Source: Bugula neritina (Eukaryota; Bryozoa; Gymnolaemata; Cheilostomatida; Bugulidae). From it: a stretch of 64,000 nt of DNA. The DNA lies in contig OZ037769.1 of NCBI GenBank assembly GCA_964035545.1, forward strand, positions 852,501 to 916,500, read 5' to 3'. The notes beneath the pieces were generated by a model. That model ran no database searches. It was not told the origin of the DNA and saw only the letters and a list, made by a program, of their open reading frames with translations. This document shows positions 9,901 through 20,800 of this stretch, in pieces. Position 1 is the first letter of the stretch. Each line of letters begins with the position of its first letter. The translations under genes were made by a program, and so were the position numbers.

Positions 9901-12637
9901 AATTTTTTGATCAAGAATTTCAAGTACTGTGGGTTAAACAACTGCATGAATAATTATGACTGATTTTGATGGAAGTAATAATTGAGTTGGTATAAACCAG
10001 CCAAGAACAGAGCACCTTTTGCCATATTACCAACATTGTATAATCACACACTAACATCAAAAGAGCCATCTATAGCATTGACAGAAAATCCGACTTTCTA
10101 TATTTTTTTAGTAAACTCAAAAGCAATGATTGAAAGAATTTTTACAAAGTGAGCACAACTAACATGGGATTTTTTGGATGACTTACTGTTAGAAGTAAGT
10201 AGATAGGTGTGTAAGTTAAATATACTGCCCTATTTGCCCGGGTATTATGTTATATATCAGTATTTTCAAATTAATTTACATCAGACAGTTAACAACTACA
10301 TTAGCATCCTGTATCTTTCACACAGCCCCATTGTAAGAGAAATTTACCTCTACAATTGTTTTCTAGTCAATTACAATGAAATAATAACAAGCAATAACAC
10401 AATATAATAACTAACTTCATTATATTAGTATTCAGAGTTGAAGATGCTTAACGCTTCGGTTGAAAATGAAAATTAATTAAAAATATCAATTTTAGTTTTT
10501 AAAAAAAGGTAATTCTGGAAAGAGATGTTGATAATTCACTACATAAGATTGAGAAATTTTCACTAATATTGTGTAACTATATTTGTAACTAGTAACTGGA
10601 TATCTATAGTGTTTGCACTGGAACACACTCTAAGATTACAGTTATATAATACTATAATATGCTTAAGCAATGTGTCAGAAACAAAATGTACTCTATCACC
10701 GAAATAGGAGGAATGTGTTGAGAATTATCTTTTTGAAAATCTCGAAATATCAACCTATCATATATTATAACTATCTATAAAAATACTTCAGTTTGAATCT
10801 TACATAAATCAGGTATTATGTAAAGAGATACGAGGGAACATTATCAACTTCATTTACAAACCGCTATTCTAGGTTCTTCATATTTGTATTTAAAAAAAGT
10901 TTAGGATGACTTTTCGGTAAGTTAAAACTCAGTCATAGAAAGAAAATTGATGATGTCATGTATATGGTGCAAAATTCATCCAATTGAAGAGGAAACTTGG
11001 CATGCGAAAGGTTAGTGTCAGTTGGTGTCGGTTAGAAGTGAGGGGGGCAAAAAGTGTATCGGTTAAAGAGTTGAGTCAGACTCAACCCTGAGTCACTTGA
11101 AATGAGCAACTTTTCTAGTTTTATGCATATAGTGACTCTTTTCAAACCAAAAATAATTCAAATCTAACAGATGGAATAAAAATAGGGTAATTTTTCAACT
11201 CCTAAAAATATTCAATTTAATTCAATTTTAGATAAAGCAGTTACTGCGTTCCTCGATCAGGGATGAAAAAAACTTTGTTTCTATAATACATATTGCGCCA
11301 ACCAATATATCCAGGATATTAATAATCGTAGGACTTCAGGAGATTCAGAACACAAATTAATAGGACGATCCATAGTCTAGGAAATTAGATTATGGATCAT
11401 GCATATCAAACCACTCAGTGTCTACCATCGCCGTCCAAACCACTTCAAATTTCAAAAATAATCCGTTAAAAATTCTTAGCAAATTTTAGGCCATATAAAA
11501 AATTGAGCTTATGTATGACCTATTAAACCAATAGGACTATCTCTACAGATTCATAAGCCTAATGGTATTTTCAAAGAGCGTAAAAACAATTTATCATGTT
11601 CAGTGCTACATCAAAAAGCCTGGCTCTACCCCCCAGATAACTAAAGGGTCCTCTAACTGACAATCATTGGAAAGCATCCATAATAATTATATGATATATA
11701 ATTTCTCATTTCATACTGAATTAATCATATTTGGAGTGATTACTCATAGACTGGCAGGGATTGGGAAGGGTTTGAAAGTGAGAAGTCAGTGGATAGATGA
11801 AAAGGAGTACTATATCACAGGATACCAGAACCCTCTGCCACCAGTCAATAGTTCGCATACGTAGAATACATCTCACAACAACAACCAACAATGTAGTACA
11901 AATACTACCTTGTCAAGTGCAATATGTATACAATTCAACGAAAGTAAATAGCAGCAAAAACGAAGAAGGAACACCCATAAAAATTAACATGCTCTGGAAA
12001 ATCTCTCACCGCAAGGGGCAATGCACTAGCAATAACAGATCAAATCACTTTTAGCAGCAAAGTAATTTATAAAGTCCAGATAATTAATACTTGAAGACAC
12101 AACAATCTAAATATACTCCAAGAGTAAAAATAGATAGCTGAAGCAGAAAAACAAGATTAACTTCTAAATCTCTAAATGCCCAAACTATTTTAATTACTAC
12201 AATCATGAAAAACAACTTAAATGTTGCAATCCACTGAACTGTTAGGAAAACATGTTAATTCCGCTTAATAACTTGGAAAATCATATATTTCTTAATTTCA
12301 ATCACCAAGAAAGGAGGAAAATAAACAACCCTGACTGCCAGTGTGTAGTTTACTCACATGATCCTGTCCTTGACATGGCATGTAAGGTGCCCGATCTTGG
12401 TAGATGTGTCATGGAGCCCATGTTGGCAGGTGACATGTGGTGGTGACTAGATGTAGCAGGTGACATGCCACCATGGTGCTGGTGATGGTGTGTGTGAGAT
12501 TGTATAGAAGAGACAGGTGGGGAGTTGTGGTAGTGATTGAGGTGGTGGTGAGGTGACGGCTGAAAGTGTGGAATACCAGGATGATGCCCGGCTGCCAGAG
12601 TGTGGTGATGTCCTGCGTACGGATGTATATCCATCAT
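4000..12637 (-). CDS. Pax2/5/8: Pax2/5/8-type paired-domain transcription factor, 11 coding exons with two alternative RED exons
   Basis: Coding exons on the minus strand, in order: 12637-12358, 9745-9580, 8802-8605 (RED-A) or 8577-8380 (RED-B), 7919-7738, 7397-7260, 5393-5356, 5051-4829, 4611-4423, 4316-4170, 4067-4000. With either RED exon all phases agree, giving about 542 residues. The start MMDIHPYAG resembles the MDIH/MDMH start of vertebrate Pax2, and MSRTGS before the paired domain resembles Pax5. The exon is very His-rich. The PAI subdomain contains [19 protein letters not shown] and [18 protein letters not shown], diagnostic of Pax2/5/8. After the paired domain come [11 protein letters not shown], a degenerate octapeptide position (HQYTIG), an NRKRQ basic patch matching the NKRKR of Pax2, then a Pro/Ser/Tyr-rich transactivation-like C terminus ending FKSEQC. 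No homeodomain, not even the usual partial first helix, was found. Nuclear DNA-binding regulator by family. Confidence 0.92.
4651..4890 (-). repeat. 69-bp tandem repeat spanning a Pax exon end and its donor
   Basis: Period of exactly 69 bp (repeat starts 4661, 4730, 4799, 4868 on the + strand). Each unit contains, on the minus strand, the coding stretch [19 protein letters not shown] followed by AG|GTGAGTAAACAG. The most upstream donor, at 4828, gives the phase-1 join to exon 4611-4423. Reading past it meets TAA at once (GGT GAG TAA), so later copies cannot extend the protein unless the short segment between copies is removed. Confidence 0.85.
6715..6835. repeat. About 22-bp tandem repeat (atgctatatatgctagta), five copies, Pax intron
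   Basis: AT-rich minisatellite, unit atatgctagta(c/t)gatatgct, in the intron between Pax exons 7397-7260 and 5393-5356. No coding content. Confidence 0.8.
7166..7252. repeat. 21-bp tandem repeat, four copies, beside a Pax donor
   Basis: Unit actcggagtgtatagacata(g), starting a few bases downstream (in Pax direction) of the GTAAGT donor at 7259. The unit is a multiple of three and is open in several frames, but it lies in the intron. Confidence 0.85.
7397..7480 (-). repeat. 35-bp tandem repeat carrying the Pax acceptor for exon 7397-7260
   Basis: Two full copies and one partial copy of a 35-bp unit each contain GATGCATTGCAG or a close variant, so the 3' splice site at 7398 is repeated upstream. 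The copy closest to the exon (cattgcag|GTACAATAA) gives the phase-1 join needed to follow exon 7919-7738. Confidence 0.75.
8380..8577 (-). CDS. Pax2/5/8: Pax RED subdomain exon, copy B (downstream, divergent)
   Basis: 198 nt, phase 2 at both ends, acceptor ctacacttcag, donor GTCAGC at 8379. It encodes [18 protein letters not shown], then [20 protein letters not shown] and [20 protein letters not shown]. By hand count 47 of 66 residues match copy A. The [17 protein letters not shown] and PSVSSINR segments are kept while helix residues between them differ, so it looks like a working exon with altered specificity rather than a decaying copy. Confidence 0.92.
8605..8802 (-). CDS. Pax2/5/8: Pax RED subdomain exon, copy A (upstream, canonical-like)
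   Basis: 198 nt, phase 2 at both ends, acceptor cttcttacag, donor GTGAGC at 8604. It encodes [18 protein letters not shown], then [20 protein letters not shown] and [20 protein letters not shown]. This is the C-terminal DNA-binding half of the paired domain and is the closer of the two copies to ordinary Pax2/5/8. It is the alternative to copy B, from which only 27 nt separate it. Confidence 0.93.
8953..8982. promoter_or_regulatory. Intronic segment antisense to Pax RED-A exon (candidate RNA-pairing element)
   Basis: On the + strand this 30-nt segment matches the minus-strand (coding) sequence of RED-A at 8664-8635 in 27 of 30 positions, with an unbroken 17-nt core CCGAAAGCATTTGTACA. In the Pax pre-mRNA the two would be complementary and lie about 300 nt apart, so they could form a hairpin over the 3' half of RED-A. 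It could instead be the relic of an inverted third RED copy, because the + strand reading around it gives FTESICTKE. Confidence 0.6.
9580..9745 (-). CDS. Pax2/5/8: Pax paired domain, PAI subdomain exon
   Basis: The acceptor tttgtttgtag precedes GTCATGGGGGAGTC and the donor GTAAGC follows at 9579; phases are 1 in, 2 out. It encodes [17 protein letters not shown] through [11 protein letters not shown], the N-terminal helix-turn-helix half of the paired domain. Residues that define Pax2/5/8 ([22 protein letters not shown]) are intact. Confidence 0.95.
9746..12357. other. Pax intron between N-terminal exon and paired exon
   Basis: 2.6 kb of AT-rich sequence. I see no coding exon that fits the phase-1 join across it and no mobile element I can name. 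Confidence 0.5.
12358..12637 (-). CDS. Pax2/5/8: Pax coding exon 1, His-rich N terminus
   Basis: It begins ATGATG (second ATG at 12634) and encodes [12 protein letters not shown] followed by several histidine runs, then ends in MSRTGS plus one base before a GTGAGT donor at 12357 (phase 1). Joining to the paired exon makes the residue before HGGVNQLGG a cysteine rather than the usual glycine. An AG acceptor candidate lies about 12 nt upstream of the ATG (near 12647); if used, an upstream exon could extend the N terminus in frame. Confidence 0.8.
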
Positions 12638-15094
12638 GTTGAGACGAGCTGCTAATCGGTAATGACAGGGTTGACTAGGTGTCCACCAGTTATTAGATGA
12701 CTGTTGTTGGCTGCTCCACTCTACTTACACTGATCCTGCATGCTCCACTCACATACTATTATAGCATTCGTACTCTGCCTTGACTCGTCTTCACAGGCCA
12801 TTAGTCATGTGACATTAACACCAGTATCACCATAGCTACTCGTACACACAGCCTAAGCCAATATCTACACATCCCCTGCATATATCCCCTGCATACGAAG
12901 GCCTTGTTGTAAGCTGATCTTATCACATCATATTTCTAACAGCGGATTCTTCTATCTTTTCGTGTTCTTCACAGAAAATTATGATCCACAATTATTAGCG
13001 CTGAATTCTAGTGTTGGATATAACAGGGGTTCCCAGTGGTGGAAGTATAAATACTTTATTTTGTTCAAACTGCACAACAGTTAAAGTAAATGCAAAAATT
13101 TTAGAAAAAGAAAAAATATCACAACATAGAAAATACATTAATATAAGAATGATTTCATTTTTTTAAAAAGCTTGCCACTGTGAAGTGTGGAGTTGACCAA
13201 CGACTTTCAAGATTGTGGCAATGTAAGAGTAACTAATGTCTTCTAAAACATGCATTAATATTACAGCTAAAAAATTGTTTTAATAGTAAAATGTAAATGA
13301 ATTTCTGGAACTTATAATAGTATATTAGCCATCAGATTCCATTCATATCGAGACAGCATAAATATGTTTGATGAGTAATTCAATCAGAACATTTTCTTAT
13401 GTATTATTTAAAGCTAAATCTTATTATATTTACATTATATTTTATTATATCACATTATATTCATATTATATTATATTAGATTATATTCCTATTATATCAC
13501 ATCATAATAATATTATATTACATTACATCTATAATATATTATAATATTATATTATATTCCTTGACATTAGATAAAAGCAGGAAAGTTGAATTCAAACCTT
13601 CGCCCACCCTTCCCACATTCCACAAGGTGGGTCACTCAGTATCTCCTGCCAAGTCAATAGACAGATAAATATATAACTCAGTCACCCCAGCCAACTATTT
13701 TCAGGAAAAATTTAGGGTAAACATAAATAGAGAGGAGCAGGCGCCAGGTTGATAAATCACCTTCACCTAGATTTCTCATGTTATGGCCATTTGACGTGGC
13801 TTATTTGGAGTCGTCTTCTATTCTACCAGATGATTGTAGACACCATTCATTAAAATTATGTATATAAACTGCAGGGTAAGATGTTTGGTTAGTCATTTTA
13901 AACTAAACCTTCTTTGAAAAATTATGAAAATTTCCATTCTTACCAGAATACTTATTCAATATAACTAAGACTGGTTTGATTGATATAGATTGCATTTTTA
14001 AAAACTTTCGACAGAAAAATACACAATTTTCCTATATAATCAACTTGCTCCTACCCCTGCACTATACCCCCTGTCCTACACCCCCTCCTGTACTACACCC
14101 CCCTGTACTACACCCCCTGTACTACACCCCCCTGTACTACACCCCCTGTACTACACCCCTTGTACCACACTTTGACACAATAGTATTTAGCATAGAATGA
14201 TTTCATAAGCTGAGAGGTTCCTCCAAAAACATTCAGATATTTTACACTTTCTCCAGCTACTATTACATAATTAGTGTAAAAAACTAGCTTGAAGATTTTA
14301 CAATTTAATGAAATGTTACTTACATCTACATAAAAACAACACATGCTGGTGATTACAGTAACTCTAGTATGAGGCAATATGTGATATTCAAGATTATGCA
14401 ACAGGTTTATGACATCAACCAACACCACATATCACACATGTATACAACATGTTGCATGTGTTTATACACATACATGTTGGTGTTTACACACATACATGTT
14501 GGTGTTTACACACAGAGTGTGTAAACACCCAGTGAAGCATTCTCTCAACATGTTCATGTAACATTGTAAAATATACATCAAATAATTAAATAATGTATGA
14601 AAAGTTTTTGAACAAAAATAATTAAGGTTAATAGTTGAAACTTTTCAAGTTACCAAAAGTTGTCTGCCCTGACAAGGCTCCCAAACTCGCGTATATTAAT
14701 GACTAGAAACTGAGGCTAAAAGTAACAATTCTATAAATAAATGAAATAAGTGCAGGGTATCTCCGTGACATAATGAGGAATATTTTTAAGCCAAAAGTTG
14801 GCCACATTTCAAGTAATTACCACATCACAGGGACAGAAAAAGGAAATCAACATATTATTACCAGTTATGTTGAGTGGAGATTCAAAGCAACTTGAGTTCG
14901 ATTAATTATTGGCTTAAAACAGTTGGGATACTTTCACCAGGTTTAAATATCTACAGTCAGGATGAATGACTAATTAGAAAAACTTTCAACAAATAGCTTC
15001 TATTAAAATGTTGCAAGAAATGCCTTGCATGTTCCAAAAAGTAATGTTTTGTTATATAAGTGAGTGGGCGTTAGATTGCCTTTATGATGTAGAG

Positions 15095-15262
15095 ATAAGT
15101 ATATAGTAAGTGTATAGTAAGTGTAGAGTAGGTGTATAGTAAGTGTATAGTAAGTGTATAGTAAGTGTAGAGTATGTAATGAGTAAGTATATAGTAGGTG
15201 TATAGTAAGTGTAGAGTAAGTTTATAGTAAGTGTATAGTAAGTGTAAGGGTAAGTGTAGTGA
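15095..15262. repeat. Short tandem array of gtatagtaagt units
   Basis: Roughly ten-base units (gtatagtaagt and gtagagtaagt variants) repeated about fifteen times. Each contains GTAAGT on the + strand, antisense to Pax. Confidence 0.8.
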
Positions 15263-16229
15263 AATAAACTACTGGTAGCAGATCAGCAGAAAACTGTCAT
15301 CACTGAATTTCGTAAAAAAACTGATTTTCATTTCAACTAGCGAAAAGTTAGTCTGAAAAAATGCAAACTGTTCCCTTTGAACTCTACACTATATTATGTT
15401 ATTTGTGGAGAGTACACACTGAGAGATGTGACATCATGTGCAGGTCTAGCTGTCTACCAACGGCAACCATTGCCAGGTGCTCCAAGTAGTCTAGCAATAG
15501 ATGAAGCTTAAAATAAATATAAAGGGTGGTCACCCTACGTCCCAACTTACTCTGACACTAGTGTAACTAGGGTAGCACTAGCTAATTGCAAACTAGTTTG
15601 TCCTCAGCTTAGCAATTGTAAATTGTTACTTCATGAATATTCCAGCAAAAAGATGATGTAGCAATGGAAACCAACGCAGAATGTTAATAGAGGTCATGAT
15701 TCACTCCAGCCGCAAGTATTCTCCACTCTTAACACTTCACTGTGGAATAACGCAACTAGCCGCAGAAAGTAAAGGTTTAAGCTGGGGAGTAGAGTGATTA
15801 TTTGAGGGTATTTCCTCACACAGATAATTCATTTCCTTATTTTGTAAACAAGTAACTGGAAACAAAACAACGCTTGACCTTCTTTTTACAACCACTGTCA
15901 ACTATAGCCTACTCATTGTTGAAAATTACATCTTTCTAGACCCTTCCACTGTCACCATAAGAACATACAAATGTAGTTACTGAAAGCTTGTGAATTGTAT
16001 TTTCCAACCAAATCATTCTGAAATGAAACCCTCAAACCTGGTAACCCTCAGAGCTGGTGTCTGTAGAATAGCAAGTGCTCTGTGTAAGATGTAAGTACTT
16101 TATGAAAGGTGTAAGTTTCCTATGGTGTAAGTATACACATACTTATAGGTTGTTAGTGCAAGTGTAAGTGTAAGTTACAGAAACTGGGAGCACAAGACTA
16201 CTAGCTATACTAGCAGTAGTTACTCCTAA

Positions 16230-16405
16230 CTTACATGTAAGTACACAACCACATAATAGTCATATAAACTCTTTACTTACATGTAAGTACACAACCATAT
16301 AATAGTCATATAAACTCTTTACTTACATGTAAATACACAGCCACATAATAGTCATATAAACTCTTCACTTACATGTAAGTACACAACCACATAATAGTCA
16401 TATGA
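16230..16405. repeat. About 52-bp tandem repeat, four copies
   Basis: Unit containing acttacatgtaagtacacaa followed by ccacataatagtcatataaa; copies differ by a few bases. The core ACTTACATGTAAGT is itself a palindrome. Confidence 0.85.
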
Positions 16406-16609
16406 ATATTCCACACTTACACACACTACTGAAACAGAGTGTCAAACGAAAAATCCCCACAAAGTATCTGATATTCAACATGTTTTCTATCGGGCTGACT
16501 GTGACAGCAACTTGTGTTAATATAAGTGAACTCTGACCCCAGATGAATGTTGAAGCATGCATTGCCTTTTACTCTCACGTCTTAACTAACAGCTGCTGAT
16601 GGTAGTAGT

Positions 16610-16806
16610 ATGAGAATATTAGTAGTAATAATAGTTAAAATAGTAGTAATAGTAGCAGTAGCAGTGCTACTACTACTACTACTACTACTACTAGTACTAC
16701 TAGGACTAGTACTAGCAGTACTACTACACCAGTACTACTACACCAGTACTACTACTACTAGTACTGCTATCAGCGCTACTACTAGTCCTAGTAGTACTAG
16801 TAGTAC

Positions 16807-16838
<32 letters not shown>

Positions 16839-17172
16839 CTGGTGTAGTAGTACTGCTAGTACTAGTCCTAGTAGTACTAGTAGTAGTAGTAGTAGTAGTA
16901 GTAGTGCTACTACTACTGCTACTGCTACTACTACTACTACTAGTACTGCTACTACTACGACTAGTACTAGCAGTACTACTACTACTACTAGTACTAGCAG
17001 TACTACTACACTAGTACCGCTATCAGTACTACTACTACTAGTACTACTACTACTAGTACTACTACTACTAGTACTACTACTAGTACTAGCAGTACTACTA
17101 CACTAGTACTACTACTACTACTACTACTAGTACTACTAGTAGTAGTAGTAGTAGTAGTAGTACTAGTAGTAT
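16610..17172. repeat. Long (CTA)n/(TAG)n trinucleotide block in alternating orientation
   Basis: About 560 bp made almost only of CTA/ACT and TAG/AGT triplets that switch orientation many times through ACTAGT junctions, with occasional GCAGTAC interruptions. The complementary runs can fold into long hairpins on either strand. The long low-complexity leucine/valine reading frames here are artefacts of the triplets. Confidence 0.95.
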
Positions 17173-17550
17173 ATCATAGTGACTAGTCACACTGCCAGTG
17201 TGTAGAGTTAAATCAGACAATACATCATTTAAATGTGATTAGTAGTACATCCTGTTAGACTAGAGAACTGCACACATCTGTATGTCCAGAGCTAGTGATA
17301 GCCGTGGTGTAGTTAAGGCACACATCCCACTCACATTATATAACCTAGTAATGTAGTAACTAACCCTTAGCTAAGAGCTGCCATAGCAGCACACAGCCAC
17401 ACATTCTACAGAGATGACTGCCCGCCACCTCTCCTGGTACCAGCACAATACACTAGAATACTGAGAGAAATAATCCCCTTAATTACTGAATTTGGGATTA
17501 AATCAGCAGTTACAAGTACCTCTACAGCAGACCCACTGATCTCTACTCAC

Positions 17551-17842
17551 CTTTCTCTTTGTCGCTCAACTCGCCCTTGCTGACCTTGGTTCCCGGCTTC
17601 CTAGAGTTGACTGTGATGTTCTGTAGACTAAGGGCATTGGCGTTGGTAGCAATAGTCGTGATGGGGGTCAGTTCCATCTTCTCATCGTGTTTCTCGTGTT
17701 TGGCTATGGTGGTGATTTCTAGCGTCTCGGCATTGATGTAGTGCACAGCCGGTGCTATGAGGATTTGCTCTCCTTCACTTGTCTCGGGAATCATGACGAC
17801 TCTGTCAGCGTAACGCTGCTGTGGCTCTGCGTAAACAATCAT
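17551..17842 (-). CDS. Candidate alternative first coding exon of the Pax gene
   Basis: It opens with ATG at 17842 (MIVYAEPQQRYADRVVMIPE) and runs 97 codons to KGELSDKEK plus one G before a perfect GTGAGT donor at 17550, phase 1. Spliced directly to the paired exon at 9745 it would read [13 protein letters not shown], restoring the glycine that normally precedes HGGVNQLGG. Alternatively it could splice to an acceptor near 12647 and lengthen the His-rich N terminus. The protein has no family I recognise; it is of mixed charge, with repeated Ile/Thr patches. Codon-like composition and the exact phase support a real exon, but it could belong to another gene. Upstream, a donor-like CTCCGT|GTAAGTA near 18125 may end a 5' non-coding exon. 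Confidence 0.5.
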
Positions 17843-17899
17843 GGTGTTGTAGCAGAAGATGGCACGGGTTACCAGAGAGTAGTGTGTAGCATGTAGTGG

Positions 17900-20800
17900 A
17901 GCAGAACTTTTACAAACTAGTAAAATGCTAGAAGGAGTTCATTCGGCACACATTTAATTAGTCACATTTCACTGGCTTTCTTCATTGAAGCATGTAAAAT
18001 TTAGGGAATACCCGTAGAGTGGGAGAACCCTCTGTTGCAGTACTCAAAACTAATCAAGCAAAACAAAACACTCAATAGCCACACGGAAGCAGGCGTGTGG
18101 AACACAAAGTCAAACAAATACTTACACGGAGTGAGAGAATCGGTCGTCTGCGCTGAGTAGCTCGTCTGTAGGGAGTAGCTTTCACACTGAGTGTATCCAG
18201 GCTGATTACAATGGCTGAAACTGCATAACTCGAGTAGAGTTTAGTGTTGCTGGTGATACGGGGTGATGATTGGTTGATTAGTATAGTGGTTGCTAAATCA
18301 GCCTACCAACTTTAGCTCCTACTCTAATGACAGAGCAAGGCCATCATTCACTCACTCGATCTGCCTAGTGTACCAACAATAGTCACATAGACCTGCATAT
18401 AATTTTACTTGATGGAAAGATATGCTAATTTATAGGTATGATCATTTATCATTCTTGTCATTTTATGCGCCTCAATGCCTGTATTCATCATGCAATGCTC
18501 ACATACTTAACTAGATACGTTTAGTCGAGAGCAAAAAATGCCCTCAATTCAAGTGAAATGGAATATACTGATAACATCAGCTAATGGAGTAATATTTTAG
18601 TCATTTTGCAACTGCCATGTGTATCATGAATAGCCTCTTTACAAACAACCGACAATGTAAATTCTTATTCTAAATACTACAATTACACAAAATGGTTTAC
18701 ACCCAGGCTCGCACAGCACTGTGACGAAATCACTCACCTCCTTGAAACTAGACACCTATTTGTAGGCAGAATGAAAATAGATATGGAGATTTTGCATGAC
18801 ATCAGCTACAAACAAAAATATGATGCAAGAATTTTAATTGAAACAATACAATGTTATGCAAAAGATGACAAGGGTTGTTTACAAGTCTCACTCAAATGTG
18901 GGGACATAAACATTGTTGTTTGTCGAGTATTCCTAGCCAGCAGTGAATAGCATTACCAAGGCAAGTGCCTTCAATGCTGAATTATGAAGAATGAAGTACT
19001 TCACATTATTTACTTCTTCAATCATATTCTATGATTGTTTATTATTTACAAGGTATGAAGAATTTAATAACCCTGCAAGTTCACCCTTTTATATAAGCAG
19101 ATATTGCAAAACATTATCATCACATTTCAACACACAAATATCTTACTTTTAAAGACAAATATCCTAATGCTCACAACTATTTTTTTAAATTTTTTCAAAC
19201 CGTAGTACCTTTTTCTTAAAAACTAAAGATTTAAATGCTAAAGACTGTAATATTGTGATAACAGAGGCTGTATTTGAAGAAATGAAACGGGTTGAATTCT
19301 GCTGATTCTCCCAGCAACATTGGAAGACTTATTGGTAAGCCATTTGACTAGGGATTATATCCAGTGATTAATTACCATAGAAACCCCTACAGAGCCATGG
19401 AATACTTAGAAATAAGAGTTTAGCCAGCATTGCAGGTGATTACAAGACCTCCAGGTGTTGACTCAACCATTTTGAAATAAGCTTCTTACAGCCCACCACT
19501 ATGTAGTCATATATTCAAGTGATGGTTGCTGAATATCTGCCTGGTTTAACTACTCCAATGGTTGGGGTATTCAAAGCAAATTTCATGACATCACTGAGTC
19601 TTCAGTCTGGTATCTGCTTCAGTAGATTTGAATAGCTAGGCGTGTGCAATCAGTTGTGTGGTTAGTTATGTGACAACAGTGACCTTTAACCTTCAACTTC
19701 ACTAAGATCTGTCATAGCATTTACAATTAGCTACTTGCACTTAACTTCTGTATTGTATTTCAAGGAAAACCAGAGCGAAATTAATTTGCTGCAATGAATT
19801 CTTGTTTCATGTCCATAAAACTTGTCAGGAAAGAATTTGAATACCGAACAAAATATGCACAGATAAAAAGAAGTCCTTGATATTCATATATGAATATAGC
19901 TATAGCTGTTCAATAAGTGCTTTCTCTTGGGAGTAAGCCACTTGCCAATAAGCGGCAGCAGGGCTAATCCTGACAGCTCTTGGCAGCACTAATGTAAAGA
20001 TAATTCCAGCAAGAGTTAAAGCAGACTACTGGCGGCTGTTTGCAAACAATTTTCTAATTCAAGCAATGTTTTCATGTTTAACAATTCTGGGAGAGGCATG
20101 TAGTATAAGGTTGGCCCCACTAAACAAGTAAAATCCAAATAAAACAATCACTGAAACTTTTCCTGAACCCAATACATTCAATTGAACTTTTAAAATATTT
20201 AAATGTTTTTTTCTCATACAAGCATTTAACTTTTACACAATTACAAAATTCACAGCACAGCTGGAAGGTAAAACAACTGTCAAAATTTGAGAAAACAAGA
20301 TTTTGAGGAGTAAATAGAAACTTGTAAGCTCAAAGTTATTTGTTTACAAACTGGTAGAGAGGAGAGTAAGGGTTAGTTCAAATCTTCAAAGAGGTGTAAC
20401 GTGTAGAGTATAAACCAGGAATATCATATTGCACAGCCTACTGGACCTGCTCCCATTCAACCACAAAGCATAGCTGACTACAATGGTCTTTATGAAATAC
20501 AATCTGCAGGTAAACAGAGCTGCGCAGGTAAACAGAGCTGCGCAGGTAAACAGAAAGCTACAGGTCCACTGAGTTGCAGATTCTGATAACAAAGTTACCA
20601 ATTCCTTATTCCAAAATATTGACTGCCCAAAACTTTTGGCAGAAAGGGTTTAGTGTTTGACCATTCCAACACTGAGTGAAATTTAAAAGAAATTTCACGT
20701 AGTAATAGCTATTTCTATGTATGCAGCTAAAAACAATAATAAAAAATCACTATTAAAACTTGTCAATTTTCTAATGACATGATATTAGATACCAGTGGCA

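Larger units (their letters stand above)
12638..17550. other. Pax upstream or first-intron region with several tandem repeats
   Basis: No supported coding exon. It contains a (TATAT)-type AT-rich block at 13420-13560, a tgtactacacccc repeat at 14050-14165, an acatacatgttggtgttt repeat near 14460-14510, a roughly 10-bp gtatagtaagt array at 15095-15260, a roughly 52-bp repeat at 16230-16405 and the CTA/TAG block at 16600-17170. Confidence 0.5.

Noticed and set aside
16230-16405. Possible CRISPR-like array (regular repeats)
   Set aside because: The units are contiguous tandem repeats without unique spacers, in a eukaryotic genome.
16610-17014. 134-residue open frame rich in Leu/Val/Ser
   Set aside because: It is a translation of the CTA/TAG repeat and has no protein-like complexity.
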